A stretch of 64,000 bases of DNA from Bemisia tabaci. Lineage: Eukaryota > Arthropoda > Insecta > Hemiptera > Aleyrodidae. The notes under the pieces are model-generated. The model did not search any database. It was not told the DNA's origin and saw nothing but the letters and a program-made list of their open reading frames with translations. Location: NCBI RefSeq assembly GCF_918797505.1, contig NC_092797.1, forward strand, positions 46,722,157 to 46,786,156, in the 5' to 3' direction. Positions 45,715 to 56,434 of the stretch are shown here, one piece after another. The first letter of the stretch is position 1. Each line of letters opens with the position of its first letter. The translations under genes and the position numbers were made by a program.

Positions 45715-46576
45715 AACAGTGCTCTCCGGCCGGGTGTCGCCGCGGACATCAAAGCGGAAGGGCGCGCGGAGGTTTTTAGCGCAAATATCACAACTTTAAT
45801 CGGATTTCAAAACTTTTCCCGCCCGGGAGGAGGGAGTTTTCCCGGAATTTTTCCTCGTTCGCAGAATCCGGGGAGCGATAGGCGACCTGCCCCGCCCCCC
45901 TCCCCGAATGTTGCCGAATTTTCCTTCTCTGACGACTCGAAAAACCACGAGGGAAAAAGATTCCAGGTTTTTATCGGCAACTTTATTTTTCCCCTCTCTG
46001 GAGCGCGCTCGTTTTCTCCCCCGGACGATTTCAGCTTTTCTTCTGATTGAGCGAGATGACGATTCATTAAATATTCAATTATTAAACCCGAGTAAATTTT
46101 AAAATGACCTTAAAGACCTCATTATCCCATTGAAGTAATTCCGTACTCGAAGAAGGTTCGAATAATGGACGGGCTGAAGTCTTTGAAGCTCCTTTGTCTC
46201 CTGGATAGTTTCATTCTATTTTTCGATGAAAAAAACACCGATTTTGCACATTTTCCCCTCTTTATTTCTCCCGACACGAACGGGACAAACAACCAGATTT
46301 TTCCCCTTTTTTCCGAACTTTCGCATTGAGCCGGAGAAATGCTTTCACGAGCACAACTCTGCCTTGTTACCGAGTAAAGCAGTAGCGCTCGAATTTTCGA
46401 AATCAACGTTCATTCTAAATCTCACTGATCTAATTCAAATGAACTGACTGATTCAGTTAAAACCGGAAAACGTAATCGCACGCAACGCAACTATGTCGAA
46501 GGGAGCACATACTGTTGTCTTGCCCTCTGATGTGGATTTAAGAAAAAGATCCTTTCTACTCGCTATTAGGCTCATT
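45715..46576. other. no gene recognised
   Basis: GC-rich at 45725-45910. Frames on both strands lack recognisable domains. Confidence 0.4.
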
Positions 46577-46693
46577 TCGTCGATCCTCTGACAAGAGGGC
46601 GTATCTCGATTTTGGCATGAGCCTCAGAAAGCATGGACTTATATGTAAAATAGGTCTCACGTGGGAATTTAATATTCGCCCAGGACCGACGAG
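46577..46693. repeat. AAGGGCGTATCTC hairpin MITE, copy 3
   Basis: About 117 bp. Inverted ends are CGTCGATCCTCTGAC and GGACCGACGAG, with GAGGGCGTATCTCG at the left and a worn AATATTCGCCC at the right. It shares GCATGAGCC and GTCTCACGTG with its relatives. Confidence 0.65.
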
Positions 46694-46780
46694 TTTTTAA
46701 AAACTTTAATTCTGCACTTACTGCTAGCTTCAGTAACACGGCAGAGTTGAAATCCCCTTGTCGGGACTTATACGTCCAGC

Positions 46781-47039
46781 CCGCCGCGCTAAGGCAGAAC
46801 GTCGTATGAGAGTTCGGGTGTTGCCAAATTTGCCATTATAGAAAACTCGTTTTTCAAGTACATTTTGAATTTTTTTCCTTCGAAATGTTTTAGATGAACT
46901 ACATTAAATTGCCAATAAAATTCTCTAAAAAATTCGATTAGTAATGTTGTTAAGTTTCCCGGAAAATGCGTGTTTTATCGGGAGAAATTTGGCAACGCTC
47001 GATTGTTCGTACGGCCTTCTTCCTGAGCATCGAGAGCAG
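46781..47039. repeat. CTGCCGTG-family MITE, copy 10
   Basis: It begins CCGCCGCGCTAAGGCAGAAC and ends with CGTACGGCCTTCTTCCTGAGC, followed by a worn terminus. The interior GTTGCCAAATTTGCC and AATTTGGCAACGCTCG is intact. No matching flanks. Confidence 0.72.
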
Positions 47040-48611
47040 ACGACGCGGAGCTTCCCACAACTACGCCCGCGATGACGAGACGTCCGGGGCTTCGCCATTC
47101 ACGAAAAAGGAGAAAAAGAACCGAGAAAAAAAGTCACGACAGCACGGGGAGGGAAAAAAGAAGGAAAAAGAAAAATACGGAGCGGCGGTAGATTCGTTAA
47201 TTTCCGAAGGAATGCATGCAGCGGCGATGCGCCCGGTTGTCGAACCGCACGGTTAAACCTGCGTATGACGCGTCGAGTTCTCTCTTGAGATACAGAGTGT
47301 TGCGCATTTTGATTCTTCTACCTCAGAAAACTATGTGGGGTTCTTCGATTGGTCGGCGAATTCAAGGTTTTCATGGATATCCCTCCGCATTCAGTTTTGG
47401 ACCTCGGTGAACCGACAAGAGAGAGAGAAAAAGTCGCAGACGTTGTAGGCATTTTCTAGTTTTTAACGTCTGAAGTAAGTTTTGAACGAATTTCGATTGA
47501 TTTTTTCCCGATAATTACGATTTTCTGTGAGAACTATCAATTGGACCATATTTTGAAAATAAGGAACCAGTATTCCTGGTTTATTTTAGAAACAGTGTAC
47601 GCGTCAGTGGTTTCCCTTTGCAGTAAGGTTTTTTTTATGGAAGAGTCTCAGATGTTGGTTCCCTATCGCAAAATATAATCCAATTTCCTTAATAATAAAT
47701 TCCTCCAAGTTTGGTGTGTTTATAGCGGTGCATAGTGGTCTAAGAGCCCCACATGGGTATTTTAGCACGACAAAATCCTCAGAAGTCAAAGAAAACCTGG
47801 AAAAATCAGAGAATCTCGTCCAAACCTTTCAAAGCCGGGAATTTCGTTGCAAAACCATGACATTCTTCGTTCTGACTACAAAATGTATTTACTTCCTACA
47901 GTCCCACTCGCACCATCGGAGAAAAACTGGAAGCTTTAAGTTCTTGATTTTTTAATTTGTTTTATTTTTCCACTTTCAAAAGAGTCGGCGCTACATTTCT
48001 TTTGTGGGATGTGTTTCATGAGAACTAAGCCGAAAACCCCTCGTACTTAAAGTCATGCAAAGTTCAGGGAATGTTTTCCCCCAAAATTTTTAAAATGGAA
48101 TTTCAAAACTAAGAAAGCTCGTAACCTCGCAACAACTCGACTTATCCCGAGAGAACCATGAGCCGACAACCGCGGCGATGTGGGAGGGAGCCCGCTCCGG
48201 GATTCTTTTATAATAATTCGAAGAACCGTGGTGGCGGGTGGGGCGGGGGCGGCGTTGCCGTTTCCGGAAAACCCTCGCCCGGACGCCGCGGTTCGAACCG
48301 GCCCGAAGCGGCAACGTCGGGGGAGGGGTGCGCGGTCGGGGTCGGGGGTGGGGCGAGCAGACGAGGGGAACAACGGGAGGCGAGGACTATAATAGAGAAC
48401 GGCAGGGGTGCCGAATTACGGGGGTCCGTCGTGACGTGGATGGGGCTAAAAAGGGTAGAATGGCAACGTTGGAGTGAGGCGGCCACGACCACCTAACCGG
48501 AGGTAACTTACCTTGCCGGCCGGCGCTTGGTAGACTGGGATCCGGCTCCATCTGGCGGAAAATTTCGGAATCATAAATTGCTTGGATCGCGAGAGTGACT
48601 AAGGACTCTTA
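47040..48611. other. no gene recognised; GC-rich block 48150-48500
   Basis: Purine-rich at 47100-47180 and CpG-rich at 48150-48480. Frames on both strands across the GC block overlap each other and are arginine-, glycine- and proline-rich without domains. Confidence 0.4.
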
Positions 48612-48741
48612 TTTTGCAATTCGGAACTACAGTTTCCAGCTCAGGATAGAAACAAACTATGCACACCCCCTCTTACCCCCTATACCTTTAAGTGTTTTTA
48701 CGGATGAGCCAGAAATTCGAGTTCAAAATTGCAAAATGAAG
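48612..48741. repeat. CATTTTGCAATT-type small MITE
   Basis: About 130 bp. ATTTTGCAATTCGGAACTAC at the left faces GAGTTCAAAATTGCAAAATG at the right. The subterminal CGGATGAGCCAGAAATT is shared with the longer copy at 7976-8372. Confidence 0.6.
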
Positions 48742-49850
48742 TTGAATTACAAGATCTTAAACAGGAAAAGCCTCGATGGTTCTCTATGAATGGATAGTGC
48801 CGGTAGGTATTGTTCGGCTCGAAAGTTCCGAGAGCTTAAAAATACTTCTTACAGGGACAATTCTTCCTTCCTAATATCATTACTTAAAGACATGGGCTCG
48901 GTTTTGAAGTTGTATCAGATGTTGAGGGTAGTATTTTGCATCTCAAAGTTGGGTTCTCCTCGCGTTATTCTCCAAAAATACCTAAAAATATCTTATTTTT
49001 CGATGCATTTTCTGTAATTCAACGATCAGCTCGAAGTTGACTATTTTCACCCCCTTTGAATATGTTATTGAAGTTATCAAAAGACATAGCATATTCAAAA
49101 GATGAAAAAAACAGCCAACTTTGTACTCGTAGTTTCATCACAGCTAATGCATCGGAAAATTAGCTATTTCTTTAGGGGGAGCATGACGAAACCCAACTTT
49201 GGACACCGAATGCTACCCTTATCATGCAACAGAACTACGAAGCTGAGCCAAAGTCTGAAAATAATAACGTTAAAATAGAAATTTTTCACGCAGAAACTTC
49301 TTTTGCGTCTTTACAAATAATAACCAATTCTAGGGCAACTAAACAAACCCTCGTTGTCACGTGTCCTTGCTGCGGCTTTCATGAGATTTCATTTTCTATT
49401 GCGGTTGCGGCCCACTGTCCGTCGGGCGGACTCGCTACAAGTGCGATGACTAATCTACTGACCATCTCCCGAGATACTGCAACGTGTCCGGGACTCCGGG
49501 GGCCGAACAAAAGCGCCAGCGATCCACTCCCGAGATCGGGATGAATCGACAGCAAACAGAACGGATTGCGTGCTCGCCCGGTATTGTTTCTTATACCCTT
49601 TCATGCTCCTCTATTTTAATCATTCGACCACCGATCAAAGGAAAAGTTAAGTGGGTTCGTTTCGTTGCGGCGATGCCGGAAACACACTTAGAGAGGAAAT
49701 TTAGAACATTTTAATCGTTAGCAAGGGCGCAGTAAGATCTGCTGACCAAAAATCAGTCGGCATCTCACATTTCGCCTTAATTTCTACAGGATTGAAAGCA
49801 TTGCCGATTAAAACAAGAATACACACATAGCACCGGAAAAAAGGCCCTTC
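48742..49850. other. no gene recognised
   Basis: A recurring CAAAGTTGGGTT and CCCAACTTTGG pair at 48943 and 49191 suggests a worn inverted repeat of about 260 bp. Nothing else is seen. Confidence 0.35.
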
Positions 49851-50094
49851 CAGGGTTGCCACAGTTAGGGAAAACCGGGAAATGTTAGGGAAAATGTCAG
49901 GGAAAATTTGTTAAAGCACCATCATTTGCTTTCTAGGTTGGGTTTGAGGTTTCGAACAACAAATTTTGCCTGAAAACTATTTTCTATTATGCCTTCTTAA
50001 CCATCCGTCACATCTTCAATTGTCAGGGAATTCCGCTAAAATGTGTCAGGGAAATGTCAGGGAATTTCCTCTTCTAGATTCTGTGGCAACCCTG
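49851..50094. repeat. CAGGGTTGCCACAG-ended MITE, copy 1
   Basis: A 244-bp element with ends CAGGGTTGCCACAG and CTGTGGCAACCCTG. Reiterated GTCAGGGAAAATG words lie near both ends, and the centre has GTTTCGAACAACAAATTTTG. The ends resemble hAT elements. The flanks do not match. A second copy is at 57908. Confidence 0.8.
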
Positions 50095-50098
50095 CCCC

Positions 50099-50250
50099 TC
50101 GATCCAGAATCCAGACTTATTAAAAAGTTGACGAAAAAAAATACTCCTGATTCCTTTGGTTTTTTGCTTGAATCGAGAGCCAAGCCAGCTTTAATTTAAG
50201 CGAATTTCCTTTTGATTCAAGCAAAATCCGATTGAATCAAGAGAATTTTT
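50099..50250. repeat. CACTGG foldback element, fragment
   Basis: TCGATCCAGAATCCAGACTT followed by ATACTCCTGATTCC, and later CCGATTGAATCAAGAG, match the foldback at 38201. Both terminal CACTGG motifs are missing. Confidence 0.6.
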
Positions 50251-50313
50251 CAAAATAGTAAAATAGTTAAAGATTTTCTCTAAATTCCTGATCTTTCTAA
50301 AGAAAAGTCTCCA

Positions 50314-50353
50314 CGTTTGAAGGCTCATACGGCATTTTTCCGTAGCTCGGCAG
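50314..50353. repeat. CTGCCGTG-family right-end remnant
   Basis: GTTTGAAGGCTCATACGG and CATTTTTCCGTAGCTCGGCAG match the right terminal 40 bp of the family. The rest is absent. Confidence 0.7.
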
Positions 50354-50983
50354 AATTCTTGCCACAGAGTGAGGAAAAAAGAGAGACAAATGAAAAAAAC
50401 AACAACCCCACAATCGAGGCCTCCCAGGTAATAACCGTCGCATCCCCCGCTGCGAGCATCGCGCCGTTTCAGCGAAAAATCCAACCCTGCGGTGGGGGTT
50501 GCAGCCGTTTAGCGGAGACACCGTATGATCCGAAACGCGCAACTGTAAACTGTTTGCGGAGCGTGCGACTCCTGTCGTAGTCGGAGCAGTCAACAACCCA
50601 TCACCATCGCCGAGGCTCGATGTTGATGGCAAACAAAAATCACCCCGTCGCCCCTCGCCCCTCCGCTCCCGCCCCCGGAGCAGGGAGTCGAGGATGCGTG
50701 AACCCGTTTACTCGCCGGGATCAATATGAACACGATGACGGGCGCTTCCGCTTTCGGGGTGGATTCCTGGGGGGCGGCTCTCGACTCGCCGCCGACGTGA
50801 AGGCGCGCAACTCCACTCTCAGGTGAGCCCCGGAAAGCGTGGGATTTTAAGGGTGGAGGGATCTTTTTTAATTGAATAGCTTTGCTGGTCGAGAAGTGTT
50901 TAGTTCTGGGGGAAAAAAACTTCGGAAAACCGAAAGATTTGTATTCAGGGTTGCCGCGATCGTGAAAACGGGAACAATCACTG
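50354..50983. other. no gene recognised
   Basis: GC-rich at 50620-50810 with CACTCTCAG|GTGAGC at about 50812-50827, a possible but weak splice-like pair. No domain-bearing frame. Confidence 0.35.
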
Positions 50984-51210
50984 CAGGGTGTCATCAGGAT
51001 TTTCCCGATTTCCCCGATTCTATCAGGATTCGATCCCAGTTTCATCAGGGTTTGAGACAATTCGGTCGTCTGATCGGAGTTTTTTATCGAGCTATTTTTG
51101 TGAACTTACAATTCTCCGCAAAAAATGAGGATTTGATCAGGATCTAGCGGTCAGAAATCAGGATTTCATTAGGTTTTCCCAAAATGAAAAATAAAAACTT
51201 GGACACCCTG
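50984..51210. repeat. CAGGGTGTC-ended MITE, ATCAGGATT type
   Basis: A 227-bp element from CAGGGTGTCATCAGGATTTT to CTTGGACACCCTG. The interior is mostly degenerate ATCAGGATTT and TTTCCCGATT words. The flanks do not match. Confidence 0.72.
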
Positions 51211-51262
51211 ATTAGGGAAAGTCAGGAAATGCGACGCTGGGGAAAAAGTCAGGGAATATTTT

Positions 51263-51432
51263 CAATAGCGAGGCGTGAATGATAGATTATCGATTATCGA
51301 TATTTCCCCATTTGAAGCTATTTTGAAGAATCAATTATTAAGGTGTTCGTTGCGAAAACCCTGTTTATCGATCCTCTACCATAGGTTTAATGCCAGATTA
51401 ATCGATTTATCACGAAGCACGTTATGTCACTG
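51263..51432. repeat. hAT-like MITE, second copy (inverted)
   Basis: Reverse-orientation copy of 16868-17036: CAATAGCGAGGCGTG at the left, CGAAGCACGTTATGTCACTG at the right, with the same ATCGAT-rich interior. The 8-bp flanks no longer match. Confidence 0.75.
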
Positions 51433-52471
51433 CTATGAAGCATGTCACTTATCTTCCAACTGTTAACACTTTTTGGTCATTTTTAAGGCCTGTCATCTTT
51501 TAACCAGTTACTGAATTAGAATTGTTCCCCAAAATTTGATCGCTAAACAAGGGAATTTTGTCCTAAGTGTAGCTGAAGTCAGTGTATTAAAAAAAAAAGA
51601 CAATTTTGAAAATGTCAGCAATTTTCATGAAGGAAGTTCCGGCCATGATTTTTGACGGCTTTATCCGTCTTCCTTATACACCCTCCTTTCCGCGTTGGCC
51701 GGTTCAATCTCAAGTGTAAACAGCTCACGGAAATCCATACCGGGCGATACCCCCCCCCCCCCCCACCCTTCCACGTGCCCGAAGGTCCGGACGGATTATC
51801 TTTAAGATTCGGAGAAGTTTTCCCCAACTTCCAGCCCCCAGCCCCAGTGTCCCCCATTTCTGTTTATCCCACCGCAGAAAAGCGAACCTGAGCTCACAAC
51901 TCTCCCGCAATTTAGAAGAGTTTTCCATAAAACGCTGGTTTGACCGGTCGACACCATGATATTTTCTGATTTGAGATCGAAATTCCCGAAATGCTCCGGA
52001 TCTTTTGCATTTTCCGGAATTTTCTCGGAATTTTTCGGAAAAATCTAAAGGAGTCCCGGAACTTTTAACGGACATGGAATGGGAGCACTGCTGATACTGT
52101 AACAGGAACTTTTAGAGCTTTCGAAGTTGTGTAATTTTTGAACTTAATGATTCAGTTATATAGTCATCAAACAACAATGTGAGATCGTAACATGGCGAGA
52201 TATTAATTCGCGGTAGGGTTGGTCGGTCGGCGTGGCTGACAATGAGTTATTTTCGCAAGCGATCGAGCTTGCTCTCGAAAAACCCTCGGAATAAATCCTG
52301 CCAACGAAAGCTGATTTTAAGTTGTAATTAAATCAGACTCGCTCCTCGGCGGCGGACTGTGTGCAAGAGACACGCGGACTAGACGGGGAGGAGTGGTCGC
52401 AACCACTGTTGCCACTTTCCGCACATTCCACGCCGTTTCGGCTGCTCTCTGCCGGAACGCAGAAAGTGGTC
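51433..52471. other. no gene recognised
   Basis: A run of about 15 C lies at 51750-51764. Frames on both strands around it have no domain. Confidence 0.4.
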
Positions 52472-52891
52472 CTGTTTATGAGAAAAGGGATTGCAGTGTT
52501 GGGGGATGCATTTTTCAAGAGTGCAATGATTGTCGAGTTGGTTATCCTCCTTTAAACACCTACACTGGGGGAAAAAAAAAAAAAAACACATTGGATCTAG
52601 AGTCCAGACTCTTAAAAACATCGACAAGAAAAAATACTCTTGATTCAATCAGATTTAAGCTTAAATCAAGAACCAAGCCTCTTAATTTGAGCGGATTTCC
52701 TTTTGATTTAAGCTTAAATCTGATTGAATCAAGAGTCCGTTTTCTTGTCAACGTTTTCAAGAGTCTGGACTCTAGATCCAATGTGTTTTTTTTCCAGTGC
52801 TGTTTATGAGAAAAGGGATTGCAGTGTTGGGGGATAAATTTTTCAAGAATGCATTTATCGTCGAGTTGGTTATCCGCCTTTAAACACCTAC
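52472..52891. repeat. 92-bp direct repeat flanking a foldback element
   Basis: 52472-52563 and 52800-52891 are direct copies, both beginning CTGTTTATGAGAAAAGGGAT and ending TTTAAACACCTAC, with scattered substitutions. The foldback element occupies exactly the space between them. Confidence 0.88.
52563..52799. repeat. CACTGG foldback element, copy 2
   Basis: A 237-bp foldback, in opposite orientation to copy 1 judged by its central segment. TTGGATCTAGAGTCCAGACT faces AGTCTGGACTCTAGATCCAA. It has an expanded A run after CACTGG. TA precedes it, but CT follows. Confidence 0.88.
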
Positions 52892-52995
52892 GTTTTTCGG
52901 TTCAGGTGAACGAAGTTTTTTGGTCACAAAAACCGAATTTTGAATCAGCTAATGGAAATTCGGTTTCTTCGTCCGAAAACCTCGTTCATGTAAGG

Positions 52996-53266
52996 GCTGA
53001 TTATTGATTATTGAAATTGGTAGACGAAGCAACAGACAAAGAAGACAAAGGGGAGAAAGAGCGATCCTATTGGTCAGGAAGAGTGATTCTTATAGACTAA
53101 GGAGGAACATGTTGGAGAAACCATAGGGTCTCTCGTGAGATGCCGTTAGCCTATCTATTCTTCCTTTTAATTACCTTCTTTGTCGGATGCAACCACCTAT
53201 AGGATCGCTCCCATTTCCCTTTTTCTTTTTTGGGTATAGTTTTGTCTATCAATTTCAATAATCAGC
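52996..53266. repeat. GCTGATTATTG-ended MITE
   Basis: A 271-bp element. The left end contains GATTATTGAAATTGGTAGAC and the right end GTCTATCAATTTCAATAATC. Further in, GAGCGATCCTAT faces ATAGGATCGCTC. I saw no second copy in the window. Confidence 0.8.
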
Positions 53267-53520
53267 TCGCTGAACCGTAAAAGAGATGTTCAGTATTGAA
53301 TGAAATTCAGTCCCTGTAACTGAATTTCTTTTTCTCAGTAAAGGCGGAAGGAAATCCCGTGTTTTCATCTAGGAGTTCGTTTCCGACGATCAGAAGAATA
53401 TCAAAGCTCAATAAAATTAAATGCAACCGGCGCAAGGTGTTTTTAAAAGACACCGTCTCTCCATTCTCGCCCGACGTGCAAAGATGGAGTTTATTTAAAT
53501 CGCTGATCTTCTCCTCTCCA

Positions 53521-54032
53521 CTGCCGTGCTAAGGAAAAACGTCGTATGAGCATTCAAGTGTTGCCAAAATTCCACAGATAAAACATGTATTTTGGGGGGG
53601 GGGAATGTTTTTATTTTCCCTTGAAATTGTCAGATATCGACGGTGAAACTACCAAACCACGTATCTCGTTTGCGGTGTTTAAAAATCTACGCTCACATTT
53701 TACTTTTTTGAAGTAGACCAAATCAATATCATTCCTTGAAATTTTCACGGAATTTTCTCCGCACAAAGAGGAAAAATCACAGAAATTTTCAAGACTGGAT
53801 GTCAAGTAGTTTTTCATTTAAAAAATAAAGTATGACAGGAAGTCTGCGACGTCGCAAACCGAGATACGTGGTTTGGTAGTTTCACCGTCGATATGTTAGA
53901 TCAAATACCATTCAAAATTCTCTGAAAAATTTGAAGATAAATATTTAAAATTTTCCCAGTTAATCTGGTTTTTATTGATGGAAATCTAGCGACGTTTTAA
54001 GGCTCATACGGTGTTTTTCCTTAGTACGGCAG
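53521..54032. repeat. CTGCCGTG-family MITE, copy 11, with nested insertion
   Basis: It begins CTGCCGTGCTAAGGAAAAAC and ends TTTTTCCTTAGTACGGCAG, but it is 512 bp because a 261-bp inverted-repeat element sits inside at 53634-53894. Removing it restores about 251 bp, the family length. Confidence 0.88.
53634..53894. repeat. ACCACGTATCTCGTTTGCGG-type MITE, copy 2 (nested)
   Basis: Ends ATATCGACGGTGAAACTACC and GGTAGTTTCACCGTCGATAT form a near-perfect inverted repeat extending through AAACCACGTATCTCG. It matches 29569-29780 throughout. It sits inside a CTGCCGTG copy, so it is younger. TA or ATAT at the ends leaves the target duplication ambiguous. Confidence 0.88.
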
Positions 54033-55272
54033 TTCTCTATTCAAGGCGAACGCATCCGAGGAACTCATGCGAAACGATTCGAGTGATCGCGGTAATTCTT
54101 GCAGGCGACGCGGGCGCGGCGTGGCAGCGCAGCCGAAAAATCTGCTTCATTTGCTGGTCCGTTAAATTCAATTCCGATCATGACCTCATCCGCTTTTTGA
54201 AACGGCGCCAACTCCGGGCAATCGCTCGCGAGTCGCAACCCGCCGCGTTGCCCCGACGCCCGAGCGAGCCCCCTCCGGCGCCGTCGGACGGCGTCAGTTC
54301 GGCAACCGCGCGCCGCCGCGATGCACCGCTGCAACTCGGATGAAAGTTCAATAGCGCGGCTTGGGGATTTTCTCGGTTGGCCATGCGAGGAGACAATATA
54401 TTTTAGAGGCCCCTCGCCGCGGCGTAAAAGTTACTCTCGGAAGTCGACGATCGGATTCGCTCTTTTGATGACTGATTACCGATGAGTTGAGTAATTGGTT
54501 TCGCAATCCCGACCTAATTTGCTGCTAAAACTCGCCTAGCGGAGTGCCTAGCCGTTCGTCAGTCAGAATCGAGCGGATTTTACGCTCAACAAGTTGGTCG
54601 TCGATTGTCGTTGGGGGGTAAAAGAGTGGTGATTTCGGAACTTGGATTTTGCCTTGTCCGATTTTATAGCTTGGATTGTAAGTGAGGCGCTGCGGGGGCT
54701 CCAAAATACATTGTTTCTGGAAGTGCAGGCTGCAAGGATGTACCTAGAATGAATTTCATGATCGTTGGGGAAGTGAGGCAATTTTTGTTGGAAACGGTAC
54801 TGGAACAAATTTCGGAATAGAATTCCATGACTCGTCGATTTGTCCAATTTTTCGGGATGCGTTTTGAGCCCTTTCGACAACTACTTTGTGACGTTCTTTT
54901 CCCGTTCACGGAGCAGAATAAAATCACCAAGCATGATTTTGAGTTGTTAAGACAAAATTATCCCTCCAAAGAAAAAATGGCGCAAATCTGAGGGAAATTG
55001 CGGTAATTATCGTCGGAAACGACCCCGGAGAAAATCCCCGAAAAATTCAGGACCCTTCATCGATCTGTTCAACCGAAATCGAGAGTGAACACAATACGTA
55101 GTTTATGAACGCTCTTGAAGGGTTTATACGGTGGAAGGGCGCGTGGATGGGTGCAAGAGGATGCCGATGAAGGCGCTTAAAAACTCAGAGACCTCGTCAA
55201 GGCTTGAAACTCGGCCCTGCTGCGGGATCTCTCAGAAAGGCGACATAATTCGATCGCACATAACGTTGCCCG
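54033..55272. other. no gene recognised; CpG-rich block
   Basis: GC-rich at 54095-54420. Overlapping arginine- and alanine-rich frames on both strands look compositional. A run of about 200 bp after 54600 is unremarkable. Confidence 0.4.
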
Positions 55273-55373
55273 TTTGACGAAAGGCGTATTTTTATTCAAA
55301 CGTGAGCCCTGGTCTCCGTATAACTCTACCCTTTGTGAGGATCATGTATAAATTGAGATGAGCCTTTACGTCA
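55273..55373. repeat. AAGGGCGTATCTC hairpin MITE, copy 4
   Basis: TTTGACGAAAGGCGTATTTT at the left faces TGAGCCTTTACGTCA at the right. The interior has AACGTGAGCCCTGG. It is worn. Confidence 0.55.
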
Positions 55374-55878
55374 GGATAGTGACGATAATTCTATGCTCGA
55401 CAAGGCGACAACGACGCGATCCCCGCAGGAAAGAGGGGGGAGAGGCAGACAGCAGTCACAGGCCCCGTTCCTCCCGACAAAATGTTTTGCCAAGAAAATC
55501 CGGCCGGGCTCAGGAGCAACACTTTAGCTCCTGGAAATCTTTGAAGAGGCTCCCGCCTGATTTATTAATCTACCCCTCGGGGCGAGAACCGCTCAAATCC
55601 CGCCGGGATTGTGTGGAGATACGCGGTTTTTCGCGGTTTACGCGGTAATCGCCTCGAGTCTCCGTTCGCTCACCCCGGTGTTTCGCCTCTCCGTGAGCGT
55701 CAGACTCGACGTGGAGTTGCGAGGGGTGTTCGTACCCCGTGGAGCTCATGCGAAAAATTAAATGGTTTTTTTTACGGGGAGGGGGTGAAATTTTATGGGG
55801 AGAGAAAAATTTGGTCGAGGCAAAATTTAATCAAATATCAAAGATATCTTCAAATTAAGTGAAAGACGCCCCCCACTA
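55374..55878. other. no gene recognised
   Basis: CpG-rich to about 55690, then AT-rich. No bounded repeat or recognisable frame. Confidence 0.4.
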
Positions 55879-55880
55879 TG

Positions 55881-56107
55881 CACTGGAAAAAAAACACATT
55901 GGATCTAGAGTCCAGACTCTTGAAAACATTGACAGGAAAAAATACTCTTGATTCAATCAGATTTAAGCTTAAATCAAAAGGAAATCCGCTCAAATTAAGA
56001 GGCTTGGTTCTTGGTTTAAGCAAAGATCCGATTGAATCAAGAGTATTTTTTCTTGTCGATGTTCTTAAGAGTCTAGACTCTAGATCCAATGTGTTTTTTT
56101 CCCAGTG
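55881..56107. repeat. CACTGG foldback element, copy 3
   Basis: A 227-bp foldback in the same orientation as copy 1, with the same Xba-type TCTAGA words near both ends. The flanking dinucleotide is TG on both sides rather than TA. Confidence 0.85.
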
Positions 56108-56182
56108 TGTGTGTCACATTAATGATTCAAGGAAGAGGCAATAGTCCATGTCGATGTTCTGAGGAAAAACGCCCTCCATGTT

Positions 56183-56434
56183 GATGTGCCAAGGAAAAAC
56201 GCCGTACGAACCTTCATCAGTTGCTGAACTTAACTCAATAAATTGTTTATTGTTGAAGAAAGTTACGAATATTTTTTCTTGAAATCCTCTGGAGCTGTAG
56301 GTGAAATTGCAAACAACACTATCTGAAAAATTGGAAGAAAAACCATTCACAATTTTACCAGGAAATTCGTGTTTTAGGAATGAAAATTTTGCAACGCCTG
56401 AAGGTTCTTACGGCATTTTTTCTTAGCGCGGCAG
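56183..56434. repeat. CTGCCGTG-family MITE, copy 12
   Basis: The left end is worn (GATGTGCCAAGGAAAAACGC) and the right end is TTTTCTTAGCGCGGCAG. A second partial left end, GAGGAAAAACGCC, lies just upstream at about 56160. No matching flanks. Confidence 0.75.
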
